Below, piece by piece: positions 61,170 to 64,000 of a stretch of DNA of 64,000 bases; the first letter of the stretch is position 1, and each line of letters begins with the position of its first letter. The DNA comes from Branchinecta lynchi (lineage: Eukaryota > Arthropoda > Branchiopoda > Anostraca > Branchinectidae): contig JAKZAP010000012.1 in the NCBI GenBank assembly GCA_023053575.1, forward strand, positions 10,974,230 to 11,038,229, given 5' to 3'. The notes below the pieces were generated by a model. That model searched no databases, was not told the origin of the DNA, and worked only from the letters and a program-made list of their open reading frames with translations. The position numbers and the translations under genes are program-made.

Positions 61170-62361
61170 AACAAGACCAAAGGTGTCAATGGGATCCCAA
61201 AAATCTAATATTTGATTCAGACAATCGAGTCTTGTCTTCGCCAGATCCAGTCTTGGACAGGCTAATCATCCGAGAAAACCAAGTTCAGATATACCTCTAT
61301 AAGCCATATTTATTTTGACGATACTGACCGAGACTTCCTGCCGATTTCCGAGCGAACTACTAGTCCAGCAAAAAAAAAAAAAATACAGAAACAAAACCAG
61401 CGTATATCCTTATCCCTATAAAGAACATCTAATCAACTTTGAATAACAGCTTGACTTACAAAAAAATCCGGTTACAACCGGATTCCGGAATAATTGTATG
61501 TCCGGGTAAAAAACCATTGTCATAAGCCGACTCAGCCTCTCTTCTTACCCCTTAATCTGTCATCTAATCGAACTTTTGCTTTTAACAAATTTTCCGGGTG
61601 TGGCCGCATTTCGGGCAAACTAGTTGTCCAGCGAGAAAATGATTTCCACCATCGTGTTCGGCATGTTTTTTTACCCATAAATCAAACACTTAATCAACTT
61701 CAGATTAAACTTTTACTTTTAACCAACTTTCCGGTTTTCGCCGGATTCCGGGCGAACTACATGTCCGGGTAGAAAATTGTTTTCACATAAGTGATCAACA
61801 TGTCTTCTTGCCCTAAATCGAACATCTAATCAACTTGAAATAAAACTTCTAATTTTAACAAACTTTCCGTTTTCGGCCGGATTCCGGGCGAACTACTTGT
61901 CCGTCGAGAAAATGGTTTTCACCATCGTCTTCATCATGTCTTCCTACCCCTAAATCGGACATCTAATCAACTTCAAATAAAACTTTTACTTTTAACAAAC
62001 TTTCCGGTGTTGGCCGGATTCCGGGCGAACTACTCGTCCGATGACAAATAGTTTTCACAATCGTGCTCAGCATGTCTTCTTACCCCATAATCGACTATCA
62101 CATTAGCTGTTTAATAATATTTTGTTTGCCCCTTAATTTGAACCCCCTCCCCCGCCCCTAAATGTAGGGCTACAAAGCCCATCTACGAACTCGACTGGTC
62201 CGACGACCCAACGAATCCTCACACCAAGTTTCATCAAAAAATCTCATTCCCTTCGAGAGTTATCGTGCTTACAGACGGACGGACAGACGGACGGACGGAC
62301 AGATGGACAACTTTTGCGATGTCATAGGTATCCCTCCACTTACGATTTGGGATCCCAAAAA
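61170..62361 (-). mobile_element. Family A element, minus orientation, second of a direct pair
   Basis: Starts AACAAGACCAAAGGTGTCAA and ends GATTTGGGATCCCAAAAA. About seven subrepeats. It begins 26 bases from the acceptor of the paralog exon. Confidence 0.88.
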
Positions 62362-63023
62362 CAAATTGCTTTTACAGCGAAAATGATGAATTTGACTTGA
62401 TAAACAAACAAGTCAAGAATAGGCTTAGCCTAATCATGTAATAACGTTCTTGAATCGTTGATAATTTGTCAAAAATAAAATTTTAAGTAAAAATAAAAAA
62501 AAACTCGGCAAAAAAAAACAAGCTCTTTCTGTACTTGGATCGAGAATAGCCGTAAACTGTCAGCTGCTATAGCCCTGAACTGTTAGTTTGGCATGACGTA
62601 AGATAATAATCCTCGGCATGGATGATGGTTCAGACTTTGGTTCATACACCCACCATAATAGTATAGTCAATTTAAGGTTTGACCGCAAAACAAATTGCAA
62701 CAGAAATGATCATAATGGTAGACAATCAATGAGCTGTGACGGACAACTCAGACCGCGTTCGTATTCTTCTGCAGGTTCGACTGCGATATAGCTGTTTGTA
62801 CAGGTAAGACATTATCATGCTCTGATCGGGAAGGGTATCATACTATATCTAACCCCGCATGGTCGCATTTCAGAGATAGGGAGACAGAGATTATTCCTTA
62901 TTTGTTCTTGTTAATACTTAAGCCCGGAAACCCCAATTTCATATTTTACATTCTAAGCCTAGCGTTTTGTTTACCTAGCGAAGAGCAAGAAACGTCAAAT
63001 CTGACCACAACAGACGTTGTTGG
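62362..63023. other. No feature recognised
   Basis: No GH1-like exon was found here on the minus strand. Confidence 0.45.
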
Positions 63024-63338
63024 TTAGTTTATATAGGATTGAATAATGATAATAATATATTGCAAAACAAATAAGGCCACAAAGCCTCTACAAAGATTTT
63101 TTTTTAAACATTTAGGATCATACATTTGGGAACGAAAAAGGTCATCAATTTCTTTCTTGAATCGGCTCAGTGATGTTTGCTGTTTCTTTGGGCAGTTGAT
63201 TCCAATGTGTAAGCGGTTTCTGAAACTCCACCTACCAATATCTTTGCAGACCCTCTCTACGGTGAGTTTGAGGCTATGATCGCGTAAGTTGTTAAAGTTG
63301 AAGTTGAGGATGTCGTCAGCTTCGACGTTTTCGTACAT
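63024..63338 (-). pseudogene. 3' end of a CR1/jockey-like reverse transcriptase ORF
   Basis: The frame includes NLRDHSLKLTVERV and WSFRNRLHIG, then SLSRFKKEIDDLF. These match the RGHxxKL...RxxxFxxRVxxxWNxLP...FKxxLD tail of non-LTR ORF2 proteins. It is followed by an (ATT)n-like tail at 63058-63043 on the minus strand. 5' truncated. Confidence 0.6.
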
Positions 63339-64000
63339 ACCGATTCAAGATTTGAATCAATCTTGAGATTCGTTTGGGTTATTGATTAGGGTGATGTTTC
63401 TCGTTCTTCCTAACGTTCACTGGCGTGTTTCGGAATCAATTCGTGTAAAGGCCCAGTCAGAGCGGGTTTTAGCGAATACTCGGTACCAGCCAGTTCCCGA
63501 AACCGCTATGAGACGGACAATTAGCTGGGTTTCTGCCCTTCGCAATTTATATTAGTGCCAGTTTCGGATACCAGCTAGTCTCGCACCCAAGTTGAAATCA
63601 GTTCAAGTTTTCAGGGTACTAGCCAATCAGATTATTTTGGGGAATATTCGGGAATATTCTGATTGGCTAGTTTCGAACCAAGCCCAATAGATAAAATCAC
63701 ACCTACTCCTTGCGGCCTTGAAAACCTAAAGTGAATTTGGGTCATTGTTATTCGGTCTCACCAGGGACCCATAAATTTCCTTGTAATTTTAGCCACTCAT
63801 TAAGAGATTTTTGATGCGCTCTTGACCGAGCGTCACAGAGTTCGAGAAATACCCACGGGGATAAAATACCCTGCCATCCAGATAGAAAAAATGTGTCGCA
63901 TCTATTGTGCTGAACTAGGGAATATTATTTCTCTGTAACGGAAGAGTGTCCTGGATCTTTTGTCCTAGCTTAGGTACCTGGTGGCATGCTGGATAGTCCT
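63339..64000. other. Unassigned, with a 14-bp perfect inverted repeat
   Basis: ACTAGCCAATCAGA at 63618-63631 is inverted at 63658-63671 around GGGGAATATTCGGGAATAT. It has a MITE-centre look. No gene is seen. Confidence 0.5.

Noticed and set aside
62773..62802. Plus-strand mini-exon between TTCTGCAG and GTAAGA
   Set aside because: Only about 29 bases, no partner exon and no recognisable peptide.

Overview
This window is animal nuclear DNA, most likely from a marine invertebrate. It shows spliced protein-coding exons with GT/AG introns, intron lengths of 1-16 kb, and dense interspersed repeats: MITEs, 5'-truncated non-LTR retrotransposon ends with short-repeat tails, and fold-back elements. 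It has no bacterial operon structure. The species cannot be fixed from the sequence alone; cnidarians, amphioxus, hemichordates and molluscs all carry secreted GH1 genes of this kind.

The main gene is on the minus strand. A complete nine-exon gene for a secreted family-1 glycoside hydrolase (lactase-phlorizin-hydrolase / beta-glucosidase type, 496 residues) runs from the start codon at 54010 down to the stop at 15422. About 1.5 kb of coding sequence is spread over 38.6 kb. All eight junctions keep frame and both catalytic glutamates are present. The last coding exon of a second GH1 gene, same strand and same splice phase, lies at 61008-61143; the rest of that gene would lie beyond the right edge. 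A possible first exon of an unrelated or unidentified gene is at 3540-3617 (weak).

Almost everything else is mobile or repeated DNA. (1) Family A is a 1.0-1.3 kb element bounded by GGGATCCC palindromes and filled with 110-140 bp subrepeats, in eight copies. (2) A fold-back retroelement family carries hammerhead ribozyme cores and is flanked by 8-13 bp direct target duplications. Two copies sit inside family A elements. One intact ribozyme lies in the sense direction in intron 1 of the GH1 gene, about 100 bases before exon 2. (3) A poly-G/poly-C fold-back MITE (family C) occurs in about ten copies, one with a 62-bp perfect palindrome. (4) There are TA-flanked and TTAA-flanked MITEs. (5) Long degenerate G/C-rich repeats (families T and D) and many local tandem repeats fill much of the rest.

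Layout: 1-15 kb, repeats and a possible exon. 15.4-54 kb, GH1 gene with transposon-filled introns; the 16.5-kb intron 8 holds a three-level nested insertion at 17.1-19.1 kb. 54-61 kb, intergenic repeats with a reverse-transcriptase fragment. 61-62.4 kb, last exon of the paralog between two direct copies of family A. 62.4-64 kb, another retrotransposon end and unassigned sequence.
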